Assembly (NCBI GenBank): GCA_023213395.1
Contig: CM041465.1
Coordinates: 10,478,001 to 10,542,000 of the forward strand
Origin: Cycas panzhihuaensis
Lineage: Eukaryota; Cycadophyta
Length of the DNA: 64,000 nt
Direction: 5' to 3'
The notes beneath the pieces were generated by a model. The model was not told where the DNA came from, searched no databases, and saw only the letters and a program-made list of their open reading frames with translations. Of this stretch, positions 55,396 to 64,000 are shown piece after piece; positions within the stretch are counted from its first letter, which is position 1, and every line of letters begins with the position of its first letter. A program made the translations under genes and the position numbers.

Positions 55396-57335
55396 TGTCA
55401 CATGCTCCATTTACTATTTGTCTAAGAAATATGTGGGAAACAAAGGTCTGTTTACCCATAATAACCCCTTGTTCCCACTATTTTTTCATATTTTCATCCA
55501 TATTTTATAGCCACCAACCAATGTAAGGATACTTCACACAATTTTTAGTTCATTTCAACTTCATAATGCAGGTTTTCTTGCCAATAGATATCCAAAGAGT
55601 TCATGGCTCTATTTTTAGCCAAAGTGGCTATATTTTGGCCTATATTCTACTTATGTAGACTATGTTTTAGTCTTGAGCAAAGTATAGATGAATCCAATAA
55701 CCTCTATAGGCAATCTACTACTATTCCAAGCAAATATATGAGGATTTAGTGAATGTTATTAGGATTTTGGCTCCATTTAGCTGTACAACCATCCCAAGTT
55801 CTTATGGATTACTTGAGCTTTGTTTGACCTAATTTCTTACCTATCTAGGTTACAAACTAGTGCACGAAGGTGCCCATGATCCCACAACCCTGATCTGGAG
55901 GAAATCCAATTGTCTTAAAGACAAAATCTCTCATGTAGTTTATAAATAGTTGTTAGTATTAGCAATGTAACAAGCATATCAAACCCTAATGGTGAATAAC
56001 AAAACGATGAAGTATGTACAAAGTGGATACGATGTTGGAGAATTAGCCAAAACTCAATTATGAACAAATAAGAGTACATACTTATAGTACAACCTCACCA
56101 TTAGAGAGACAACCCCATTGGACTACTTAGAGGTGGCACACATATCAAGGTGGCTCACAACTCTAATATAAAATACAAAATATAGAGAGAGTTTAGATAG
56201 GGCTAGTGGAATTGAGTATTACACCCAACATTCCCTCTTGTAATAGTCAATTACATAAATATTATCACATCAATGATAAGCTCAAGTCTCCAAAAAACTA
56301 CTGGATCATAAATGTTACTGCACAAAATAAGAAAGCTTCAGAAATCCATATGAAGTAGAGTCCATCTACTGGAATGCATGGGTTATCAGCTGCTGCAACC
56401 ATAGTTATGTTGCCTCTATAACATTCATGCAGTTGCTAAATTTTAATATTTTTTACTTTAATCTTTATTTGAGCCATAATGTTGTAATTAAATTTAATCA
56501 AATTTAATTATAGAATAAAATCCACCAAGAAGCCCTTCAATTCTAGTTATATAGTTGCTCATATGATTGTGTGTTACTTTATGAAGTGGTTGATCTTGAA
56601 AAGAGTTAATTATCCTTTATAATTCTTGATTGTGCAAAAATATTAGGGTGTATTTGATAGAATTTTGAGTTCACTCAACCTTCTAGTAGTCTTGCAAGTG
56701 GTCACGTGTTATAATTTTGTAACTAGGGGCTAAGATTCAAGGAGGCTTAAGCCCTAAACTCACTAATTTTTTAGTATAAAATGTACTTATCACTATTTTC
56801 TTCACAACTTTTCAACAATGAGTCAGAATCAAGTGTCGGTTAAACCGGTGAGAAGATAATTTAGAGAGTTATATTTTGAAGTTATTCTTAGCTTGATTTG
56901 TGTTAATTTTATAGGATTTTTAAGTTACCAAATTTGCATTATTTATTTAAGTATTCTTGAGCCTTTTCTCATCATTTGAAGGCTTAAATTCTGTTTTTCA
57001 TAAGATATTTTTGATGCTATATGTTACTATTAACCATTAGTAATATATTCTAATCTATTTTTTAGGCTAATAACTGTTTATGGTTTAGTTATTGTAGGTG
57101 TTCTTATTAGAGGTTGAGGTGGATATTCTTAGATCAAGTCCTTTTAAAGAGGTTACTAAACCCTTATTTTCCTTTTAATTCCTTGCATTTCTTTTTACTT
57201 TTTAGCTTTTCTTATTAATAATAACCTTACTTATAAACAAGATGACCTTAAAATTTATCTTTAACTTGAAATATTAATTAAGATAATCCTAAATCAATAA
57301 GAAAACTATACCAGCTTGCAATGAGAATGGTTATG
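55396..57335. other. insertion of about 1.9 kb in D leader, composite
   Basis: B has about 64 bp between its LTR end and the conserved leader block, whereas D has about 2 kb. The extra DNA includes a minus-strand fragment of the F family (55950-56450) and flanking AT-rich sequence (56460-57335) with no gene recognised. A CACGTG-type G-box (GGTCACGTGTTA) is near 56700. Confidence 0.55.
55950..56450 (-). mobile_element. F-family LTR fragment with adjoining interior
   Basis: 55950-56230 aligns with the F LTRs (CATACTTATAGTACAAC, GGTTGGCAC-like, ATATAGAGAGAGT, TATTACACCCAACA). 56231-56450 continues into F's conserved 3' interior (23220-23450). It shows the F LTR without the CACTA-like insert. 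Confidence 0.75.
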
Positions 57336-57800
57336 ACCCTTGAAGTTACCACTCCACATATACCTTTGGTATTTCTCTAATTTGTTAAGGAAGCCATTAG
57401 CTATAAGGTGTATTAAGTGGTAGACTAAGGTGGAAAACTATCCTTTGGTATTTAGAGACCAGGCTAGACCTAAAGGGGGTGAGTGCCTTGATTGTTAAGT
57501 TCTTACTACTAGATCTATCACTATGCATAAGTCTAGCATAGGTTGATCCATAAATTAGAGGGGTCTTTAACCTTATTAATATCCCATATACTGAGGTATA
57601 TAGAGCCTTGAGTTTATATATACCAATATATAGGGTCCCTAATTTGCCAATTATAGGTAGGCACCACTAGACAGGATAGTAATTGAGAGCTTCTATGGAG
57701 ACCCACAAACTTAGAGTTTTAGATTAGTAGACCCTAGGTAGATAGAACATAAAACACATAAAGCTCAAAACTAAAGGACACTTAGAAATGGAATAAAAAA
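57336..57800 (+). other. D leader, conserved block
   Basis: Aligned with B 7800-8200 (AGGCTAGACCTAAAGGGGGT, GGTAGGCACCACTAGA). Non-coding. Confidence 0.68.
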
Positions 57801-58755
57801 TACTTCTATCAAATATTATTAAACTCAATGGACTAAACAACTTTATATCTTGGAATAAATAAGTAAAAATGCTACTCATCATGAATGACTACTAGAGCTA
57901 TGTCAATGGTGACATCCCCTTACCTAGACTAAACCAAGATCCTAATGATTTTAGCATCATAATTCCACTTGATCCAATTACCTTAGCTAACTTTGAAGCT
58001 AAGGATAATATTACTTTGTCTTTCTTCCACTTAGTGGTAGAAGACCAAGTAGATCCGAATATAGAAACAACATAAATCTCTCATAAAGCCTAGATCATCC
58101 TATGTACTCTCTATAAGAGAAAAGATGAGTCAAGATCCTTGAATCTCAAAGCATACCTATTTGTTATCCCCTTTGTTAGAAATGTTACTTCTCATTTAAC
58201 CAAATTTAAGATAATTAGAAAATAACTAATAATCCTTGGAAAACCTCTATTAGACCATGACCTTATATCCAAAATTATTAATATCCTCCTAATAGAATAC
58301 ACCAACTTTGTTTCTAAACTCTATGATAATTATACTAAAATAGACTTTATCACCTTTGAGGGACTCTTACTAAGAGAAGCAAACATTCTCAATTGATAAG
58401 GGGTAACATCTACCTCTGACTCAACCCCTATATTTGCATCCCAAAACTTAAAGAGGGGTAAGAGTATACAATAACCAACTTAGTAGCCTAGTTAACTATA
58501 AAGTCTTACTCAATAATTGGACTCCTTAAACATCTCACAAGAGATAAGTTAACTACCAACTTAGTATCAACCATATCAAGTTAGTAATTCCTCCTATTAA
58601 GGCCAGTAGTTTCAATAACCACCACATCCTTAATAAAAAAGAATCAACAAAGTAGACCTAATGTCACCTTCTTATACTATGGAAAAACTAGTCACCTTGT
58701 TGTTAAATGTAGGAGAAGATAGGTTGATCTCCAAATATTATAAAATCAATAGAGA
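57801..58755 (+). pseudogene. gag: copia D Gag
   Basis: UBN2-type Gag. LNGLNNFISWNK, FEAKDNITLSFFHLVVEDQV near 57985-58045, ISHKA.IILCTLYKRKDES and VRNVTSHLTKFKIIRK parallel A. FVSKLYDNYTKIDFITFEGL ends the capsid. The zinc knuckle near 58675-58730 is almost erased. Unlike A, the N-terminal part is present. Stops mostly at Gln and Trp codons. Confidence 0.83.
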
Positions 58756-58759
58756 TAAC

Positions 58760-59065
58760 CTCATGGACCTATCTTCCAATAAGTAGCCCCATACTATCCA
58801 TAAGGATCCCTATATTATTAACAAGGACTAACTAACTACCAATAAGGAGGAACTAGTTTTCAACAACAAGGACCGTGACCTTAATAAGGAGCCCCTTATC
58901 TATAGTAAGGAGGCCCTATTCTTCAACAATAAGCCCTTTATCTATAATAAGAAGGCCCAATTCTTCAATAAGGATCCCCTTACTTCCAATAAGGAGGCCT
59001 TATTTCATAATAAGGAAGCCCTATCTATCTATAAGGAGGGCCATTATATCAACAACCAACCCAAT
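58760..59065 (+). repeat. tandem repeat encoding Gln-Gly-Pro-Tyr units in D Gag
   Basis: About ten units of AATAAGGAGGCCCYAT-type sequence, decayed from CAACAAGGAGGACCTTACTAT-like units. Followed by QQPTQFY and an Asn-rich stretch. Confidence 0.75.
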
Positions 59066-59169
59066 TCTATTAATAGAATTGGAACTAAAGACCTAATTAG
59101 AATCAACATCAATAGAACATGCAATGGTTCCCACCCAAGAATCAAAGGACCAACCTAATACTTAATAAG

Positions 59170-59850
59170 GAGGCCATATGGCAGACACCCAGGATACCCC
59201 CTCTTAAAGCCCATTCTTTGTAGCATTATCATCTCAACATGGTGATAAATCTTGGCTACTTCACTTAGGTTCCATTTGCCATATGACTGGCACAAAAACT
59301 ATGTTGGAGGAAACCTATCTAATTAACACATAAACGATCACATTTAGGGATAACCTAACATACGATGTGACTAAAATTAGAAGGGCCCCAATAACATTGA
59401 AAGACTTCAAAATAAAGCATCACATCAATAATGTATTTTTAGTTATAGGCATGGAAATGAATCTACTTTTAGTTAGCCAAATTAATAAGTAAAATTTAGA
59501 TGTCCTCTTTAGTCAAGGTATCTGTACCATCTCAGATCATGTAACTAGATAACTTATAGCCTATAGAATCATACTCAATATCTCAGAGTACCCAACTTGA
59601 TAAGGGTAAGGATATCATAGTAGAGGACTTACCTTGTGTCTAAGAACTAGGTGAATGCTTCTATATGAATGAAACATCTATCTCAAATAGTATTAGAGAT
59701 CAACTATGACATTAATGCCTTAGTCGCCTAAATATATAGAGCCTAAACCTCATGTCTAGGCTTCATATAGTATATAGACTTCCCAAAATCAAGAGAAAAA
59801 AAATGTATTTATGAGGCATGCCTTTTGGGAAAACAACAAAGAGAAAAATT
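59170..59850 (+). pseudogene. copia D protease and GAG-pre-integrase
   Basis: PFAI.LAQKLCWRKPI / SAICHMTGTKTMLEETYLIN near 59260-59335 is the protease flank (WxxDSGATxHMT, with DSG lost). KHHINNVFLVIGMEMNLLLV follows. LSRLNIQSLNLMSRLHIV near 59720-59775 and CIYEACLLGKQQREKFPFK near 59805-59850 form the pre-integrase domain with partial zinc ligands. Confidence 0.72.
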
Positions 59851-60600
59851 CCCATTTAAGAATGCATGAGGAGCCTCTAAGCTATTAGAGTTTATTCACT
59901 CAAATATTTATGGGCCTATGTTAATTTAATCCCTCAATGGTAGTCTACTTTTCATGACTTTTATAGATAATTATTCTAGGAAAGTTTGGGTATACTTCCT
60001 AAGGAATAAGTATCAATCCCTTAACAAATTCAAGGAGTTTAAAGTTGAGGTAGAAAATGAAAATGGCCAGACTATCAAGACCCTTAGAAAAGATAATGGA
60101 GGGGAGTACATCTTAAATCAATTCACCAATTTCTATAAATAACATGTCATCAAATGCCAATTTTTAGCACTTCACACATCTTAATAGAATAGTGTAGCTA
60201 AGAGAATGAACCAAACATTGGTGAATAAAGCAAAAGCTATGTTGAGTAAAGCTAATATTTTTGTAAGATTTTAGGTTTATGCCATTGGAATAATTGCCTA
60301 TCTTAGAAATAAGAGTCCCATAATTGTTGTTAGCAACATCACTCCTAAGTAGGCTTAGATAGGACTTAAACTAATAATTCCATATTTAAAAACATTTGGA
60401 TGCATGACATACAAACTTATTGTAGAGGAGAATAGAAAAATCTTAATGAAAAGAGCCTTAAGTACATCTTTCTTGGGTATGTACTTGGTTGTAAAGCATA
60501 CAAGGTATTTGACATTGTTGGTAACCAAGCCTACACCACTCAAGATGATATTTTTATTGAAGATACTCAAGACCTAGATACCTCAAAACTTTAGTATGTA
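59851..60600 (+). pseudogene. copia D integrase
   Basis: A 62-codon open run (59954-60142) holds TFIDNYSRKVWVYFLRNKYQ and TLRKDNGGEYILNQFTNFYK (second catalytic Asp). SVAKRMNQTLVNKAKAML near 60195-60245 is the third catalytic block with Glu lost (the usual VAER). KTFGCMTYKLI and a FLGYVLGCKAYKVFDIVGNQ stretch complete the C-terminus. It is the cleanest copy of this integrase in the window. Confidence 0.88.
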
Positions 60601-61208
60601 GTAGAAGATGATATTTGGGTGCCTTAAGTACCTCTTGTACTAATTTTGGAGCCACTAGTACCTACATCTTCCTATACACTAAGTTCATCTTCAACCCTAA
60701 TAGCTTCAATGACTATATTAGATGCAAGCAACTCAATGCCACACATTTTAGTTGATGACCTTTAGGTGGAAGCCACCAGTATTTAGTCACCTTCTAAGTG
60801 GATTTAACAAATATTAAAGGATGCTCCTCCTCATTCCATAGTTGCTAACAAGCCATAAAAGATGAGATACTCTACCAATTTTACCTTCATTACATATGTC
60901 TTAGATACCCATGGGCCTTCCACATTTAAGGAGGTAGTTAGATACCAAACATAGAAAGCAATAATGGATGAAGTAAGATTTCATACTAATAGCCTTATTT
61001 AGCATCATAAAACTCACTTGGTATTGAAGAATACCTTCCTAAAGAAGTTCTCTTGAGACAACCTCTTGATTACTTTATTGCATGAGTTCACAGACTAACT
61101 GAGGACTAGGTTACAAATTCTTTCACTAAAGCACTTGACAAATCAAATTTTGAACATTTTTTACATGACCTTAACATCAAATATAATGAAGTTGTAATTA
61201 AGGGAGGG
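60601..61208 (+). pseudogene. copia D linker, collapsed RT/RNase H and polypurine tract
   Basis: The Pro/Thr-rich linker (LVPTSSYTLSSSSTL) reaches the RT start (EEVVRYQT.KAIMDE; VRFHTNSLIQHHKTHLVLK). It then jumps via FLKKFS.DNLLIT to the RNase H end (TRLQILSLKHLTNQ). In A the corresponding points are about 6075, 6225 and 7290, so more than 1 kb including the catalytic box is gone. AATTAAGGGAGGG ends at 61208. Confidence 0.82.
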
Positions 61209-61607
61209 TGTTAAAACTTATAATGACCGTTTATTACATTCTAATTTTATGCACATATATGTAAATATATAATCTAGAGTGCAATCATTTTGTAATTTAA
61301 TCACATTGTAAAGATTGGATGGGTTTGCCACTTGTGTTGATATGTAGACTAATTAAATCATTATAAATATGGGTGCATTGCCTATATATTAGGCATTTGC
61401 CCTATAATTTGTACATTAGATGATTTAATACATAAAAGCTCTACCAAAATTGAATTGCATAGTGTAACAAATTTTCCCATGGCCATTTGTCTATTGGATC
61501 TACTCTCATTTGCTCATTTATGCTTGATTATTTCAATACTTCAATAGTCTTATTATGCCTTATTGATAGTAGCACATAGTTTTTTAGATCCTATAGCTAT
61601 TTTCTTA
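61209..61607 (+). repeat. 3' LTR of D
   Basis: TGTTAAAACTTATAATGACC to ATTTTCTTA. Confidence 0.92.
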
Positions 61608-61612
61608 ATTTT

Positions 61613-61985
61613 AAGCTAATTAAAGTTATAATATATAGTTTGTAACCATTGAAATGAGTCCTTTTGGAATAGATTTATTACTAAGTCTATAAAAGAAGCA
61701 AGATTATTAACAAATCATTGATAAAATCTTATGAGCTTTAGGAAAACTTGTAATCAGGTGAGCATTTTTAGGGTAGGCCAAGTAGTGGTAACTAAAATTT
61801 TATCATGGTCAATACAAATGCCCTCTAAAGGAATGATTTGGCCTAGGTATTATAACTTAGGTTTACCAAATTCATATTTGGATAACTTAGCATAGAATTA
61901 ATATTAGGTAAGCACCTGAAGTAACACTTTTAAATGTTACAAATGAAGAGACATGCTAGAGTTATAAATTGTGAGAATACCCACA
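61613..61985 (-). pseudogene. gypsy M reverse transcriptase, C-terminal part
   Basis: From 61985 leftward: a shortened catalytic box (VGILTIYNSSM, where V-D-D-I-L is expected), HLKVLLQVLT.Y.FYAKLSKY, EFGKPKL.YLGQIIPLEGI, and FLKLIRFYQ.FVNNLASFID with LFQKDSFQW. These are gypsy RT palm-end, thumb and connector motifs (LYAKFSKCEFW...FLGH.IS..GI..DP.K; FLGL.GYYRRFI). The N-terminal RT is on the far side of N. Confidence 0.88.
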
Positions 61986-62198
61986 TGCATAACATCATAG
62001 GATCAAATTAAACATAAAACCATAGGAAAACAAATGATATTACACATGTACATAGGTTGACAGGTGGAAAACCCCTTCTAGGGAAGAAAAACCACCTCCT
62101 TAAGTTCTATTTTTATTAAGAATAGCTGTAAACAGAATACCATACACTGAAACTACCTAACCACCAAACCAGCCTTTGAAAAGGCATTCAGATAACCA

Positions 62199-62234
62199 TC
62201 CTAGATTCATGGAAATATCTCCTTGAATCTAGGA
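62199..62234. promoter_or_regulatory. perfect 11-bp inverted repeat downstream of N LTR TATA box
   Basis: TCCTAGATTCA and TGAATCTAGGA separated by 14 bases. On the minus strand it lies about where transcription would start. Confidence 0.78.
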
Positions 62235-62259
62235 GATGAATTTATATAATGAAAGGTTC

Positions 62260-62285
62260 GTTGAAATGCAGTTCTGCATTTCAAC
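62260..62285. promoter_or_regulatory. perfect 12-bp inverted repeat upstream of N LTR TATA box
   Basis: GTTGAAATGCAG, TT, CTGCATTTCAAC: 12-bp arms with a 2-base spacer. On the minus strand it lies just upstream of the TATA box. Confidence 0.8.
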
Positions 62286-62419
62286 CACCTTTCACATAAG
62301 ATAATTAACAAACATTAAAGTTTAAACATTATGATAACTTAAATACACATTTAGACATGTGACTAAAATATAAACTTTAAAAATAACATAAAGATTCTAA
62401 CATCCCCCTTTAATGTAAA

Positions 62420-63200
62420 CTTTCGTTCTATAGAAAAAGAAGATCTTCATCACGGTGATCCCCCTTTGATGGAGACTTCTTTTATCTGCAACAGATCTCT
62501 GAGATTTAGAAACTTTACTTCAGTTAAAGACTTTATAAGAATATAAGCAATCTATAGGTCTGTCGGATAATAAGACAAAGAAACAAGATTATCAGTAACT
62601 AAATGACAAATAAAATGATGATGTAATTCAATATGTTTAGTCCTAGAATGTAAAACTAGATTTGTAGCTATAACAATTGCATCTTGATTATCAACTTTAA
62701 GTTCAATGGAAGAGTTTAGAGACAGACCAATTTCATTTAGTAAAGATTTGAGCCAAATTGCTTCTTTACCAGCTTCAACAAGTGCACAATATTCTGCTTC
62801 AGTTGTGGATAAAGCAAGTGTTTGTATTTTCTTACTAAACCAAGTTATAGGTGAGGAATCTATAAAAAATACATAAATTAAAGTAGATTTGTGATCATTT
62901 ATATCACCTGCCCAATCAAAATCAATATATCTAGTTAAAGTTAAAGGTTTATTACAAAAATTATAGGTTAAACCATAAAAAATAGTATGTGTTAGATAAC
63001 GTATGATATATTTAGTTACTTTCTAATGAGATTCATGTGGTTGTTGCATATAACAGGAATATAAAGCGACAGCATAGGAAATGTCAAGGCGAGTGTGAGT
63101 TAGATAGATAAGACTACCAATTAGTTGTCTATATAGTGTAGGATCACATAAAGGTGATGAACAATCAGTAGATAATTTGACTCCTAATTGTAATGGATTA
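62420..63200 (-). pseudogene. copia N RNase H and RT C-terminus
   Basis: SNPLQLGVKLSTDCSSPLC then LYRQLIGSLIYLTHTRLDIS near 63150-63095, a KYIIRYLTHTIFYGL stretch near 63010, RYIDFDWAGDINDHKST (first RNase H Asp) near 62940-62890, SSPITWFSKKIQTLALSTTE, AEYCALVEAGKEAIWLKSLL, VDNQDAIVIATNLVLHSRTK and HIELHHHFICHLVTD. All copia RNase H signature residues can be read with only one or two stops, making this the best-preserved RNase H here. The polyprotein end DLQIAYILIKSLTEVKF is followed by the polypurine tract. Confidence 0.92.
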
Positions 63201-63205
63201 GATAC

Positions 63206-64000
63206 TGTTTCCCAACTCCCGGGAATGGATACGGAATCACCGACTCAGGTAAGTGCAGGTATGTTTCTCGCATTGTCATCGCTTTCATTTGATGAGTGTT
63301 TGCTTGCATGTCTGCATGTGTGTGGCTTCGTGGGTGACTTTGTCATCATCCACACTTGTTTTAGCCTATGACAACTATAGCAGGGGCACACTCCCAACAA
63401 GTGTGGCACCCTGGTGGCCACTTCACTTCCCGCATCTTCTCTCCTCGCTCCAAGATCCACTCAGTTTGCGCCACCTCCACCCGTGTGATGACTCGTCATC
63501 ATTTGGTCAACTTGCCACCCTGGTTGAGCCCTATTTTTGCTCCTTTGGACCCGTTTGTTGGCTTGTTTACCCCCGGGTAGGTGTCTCAGCCCCCTATTGG
63601 TCCTTTTTGTCATCGCCTCACTAGGTTGGGCGGCAGTGTATTTTTGCCGCTAGGTGCGTACCACTGAATTTTCAGGCATCACTGGAATATCCACCAGATC
63701 GCTGCGGAATTTACTGATGGTATCTCGAGTTGTTTTTAAAATCTGCCATGGTAATTTTGCATTTATTGCTAAACTGCCACATGGCTCGTGACTCAATTCT
63801 CTCCCAGTCGTGCCCTAATCGCTCACTTTAGGGTTTGGTCTGAGTACTTAAGCCATTTTTGACTCATTTTTGAGGATTCTTTTGCTCACTTTTGGAATGC
63901 TCTTCAAGGAAACAACATTCTGCTCTGCTCTTCCCTACTGTTCTGCTACTATCACTGGACCTGCGTCCCTCCCATAGTGACTTGCTCTCCTTTGGCGTGG
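63206..64000 (+). mobile_element. GC-rich insertion P, probably start of an LTR element
   Basis: At 63206 N's RNase H/RT frame stops and base composition changes sharply to GC-rich. It begins TGTTTCCCAAC after GATAC. No protein family is recognised in its open runs (63177-63624 on several frames). It holds CAGGTAAGT near 63245, a match to a plant 5' splice site, and TTTAGGGTTT near 63830. An LTR or leader of a young element is the simplest reading; a captured host promoter/exon fragment is possible. Orientation is assumed from the TG start. Confidence 0.5.

Larger units (their letters stand above)
54984..61607 (+). mobile_element. Ty1/copia retrotransposon D, RT deleted
   Basis: LTRs of 400 and 399 bp, leader (with an insertion), gag, Gln/Gly/Pro/Tyr repeat, protease, integrase, then a collapsed RT/RNase H and a polypurine tract. 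Same family group as A and B. Inserted between the RNase H and RT coding parts of gypsy M with a 4/5 TSD. Confidence 0.92.
61986..62402 (-). repeat. 3' LTR of N
   Basis: Minus strand TGTTAGAATCTTTATG (62402) to GATGTTATGCA (61986), preceded by the polypurine tract AAGGGGGA (62403-62410). Contains a TATA box (minus TTATATAAATTC, about 62250-62239) flanked by two perfect inverted repeats, and the GGGTTTTCCACC motif near 62070. Confidence 0.82.
61986..63205 (-). mobile_element. Ty1/copia retrotransposon N, minus strand, 3' part
   Basis: A 3' LTR, polypurine tract and RNase H; the frame is cut at 63206 by P. Inserted in gypsy M at the RT catalytic box. Better preserved than most neighbours, so relatively young. 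Confidence 0.85.
52609..64000 (-). mobile_element. Ty3/gypsy retrotransposon M, minus strand, split by D and N
   Basis: 3' LTR, polypurine tract, integrase, RNase H and RT thumb follow in gypsy order leftward. Copia D separates RNase H from RT, and copia N cuts RT. The 5' part lies beyond N/P outside the window, so the right limit given is only the window edge. Confidence 0.82.

Noticed and set aside
63177-63624. Several overlapping open frames (up to 123 codons) in the GC-rich right edge
   Set aside because: GC-rich sequence yields long frames on all registers; no domain or start context supports one.

Overview
The window is a plant nuclear intergenic region made almost entirely of old, nested LTR retrotransposons. 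It is very AT-rich. It contains Ty1/copia and Ty3/gypsy Gag, protease, integrase, reverse transcriptase (RT) and RNase H remnants with plant-type primer-binding sites (TGGTATCAGAGC and decayed versions). I see no intact host gene, rRNA, tRNA or CRISPR array. Almost every coding stretch carries stops and frameshifts, and many stops sit where glutamine codons are expected (CAA/CAG to TAA/TAG). This is what old methylated repeats look like in a large, slowly purged seed-plant genome. A gymnosperm-like host is a guess; the species cannot be read from the sequence. Element names (G1, A, B, C, F, H, X, E, G, K, M, D, N, P) are mine.

Left third (1-20023). A gypsy element on the minus strand (G1, 1-2777) is inserted in the gag of copia A (2778-7788). 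A's 3' LTR is followed directly by the leader of a related copia, B (to about 20023). B's integrase is split by copia C (9841-17439), a nearly complete element of another family with a 4/5 target-site duplication (TSD).

Middle (20024-43950). A very decayed plus-strand gypsy-like element H has a gag-like region near 21.2 kb, a protease at 27.2-27.7 kb and an RNase H-like stretch at 38.7-39.1 kb. It is interrupted twice. F (22847-27189, minus) carries a GC-rich CACTA-like insertion in one LTR. X (28415-37766, plus) is a gag-only non-autonomous LTR element with a perfect TSD. X's own 5' LTR is split by copia E (28603-34755, minus), a relative of C that has lost its RT. X's intact 3' LTR shows the empty site.

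Right part (43954-64000). G (43954-48504, minus) is an LTR element with no recognisable pol. K is a minus-strand copia with a collapsed RT. Gypsy M (minus, from 52609 past the right edge) lies in K's 5' LTR. M is split by copia D (54984-61607), and removing D restores M's reading frame. M is split again, at the RT YxDD box, by minus-strand copia N (from 61986). N is interrupted at 63206 by P, a compositionally different GC-rich element that runs off the window.

The elements do not work together as one system; the layout is a record of successive insertions. The points most worth following are: the gag-only element X with an acidic tail; tandem copies of the primer-binding-site/LTR-end unit inside the LTRs of F, G and K; a Gln-Gly-Pro-Tyr repeat in the Gag of A, B and D; conserved stem-loop repeats in the 3' UTR of C and E; and independent RT-core deletions in D, E and K.
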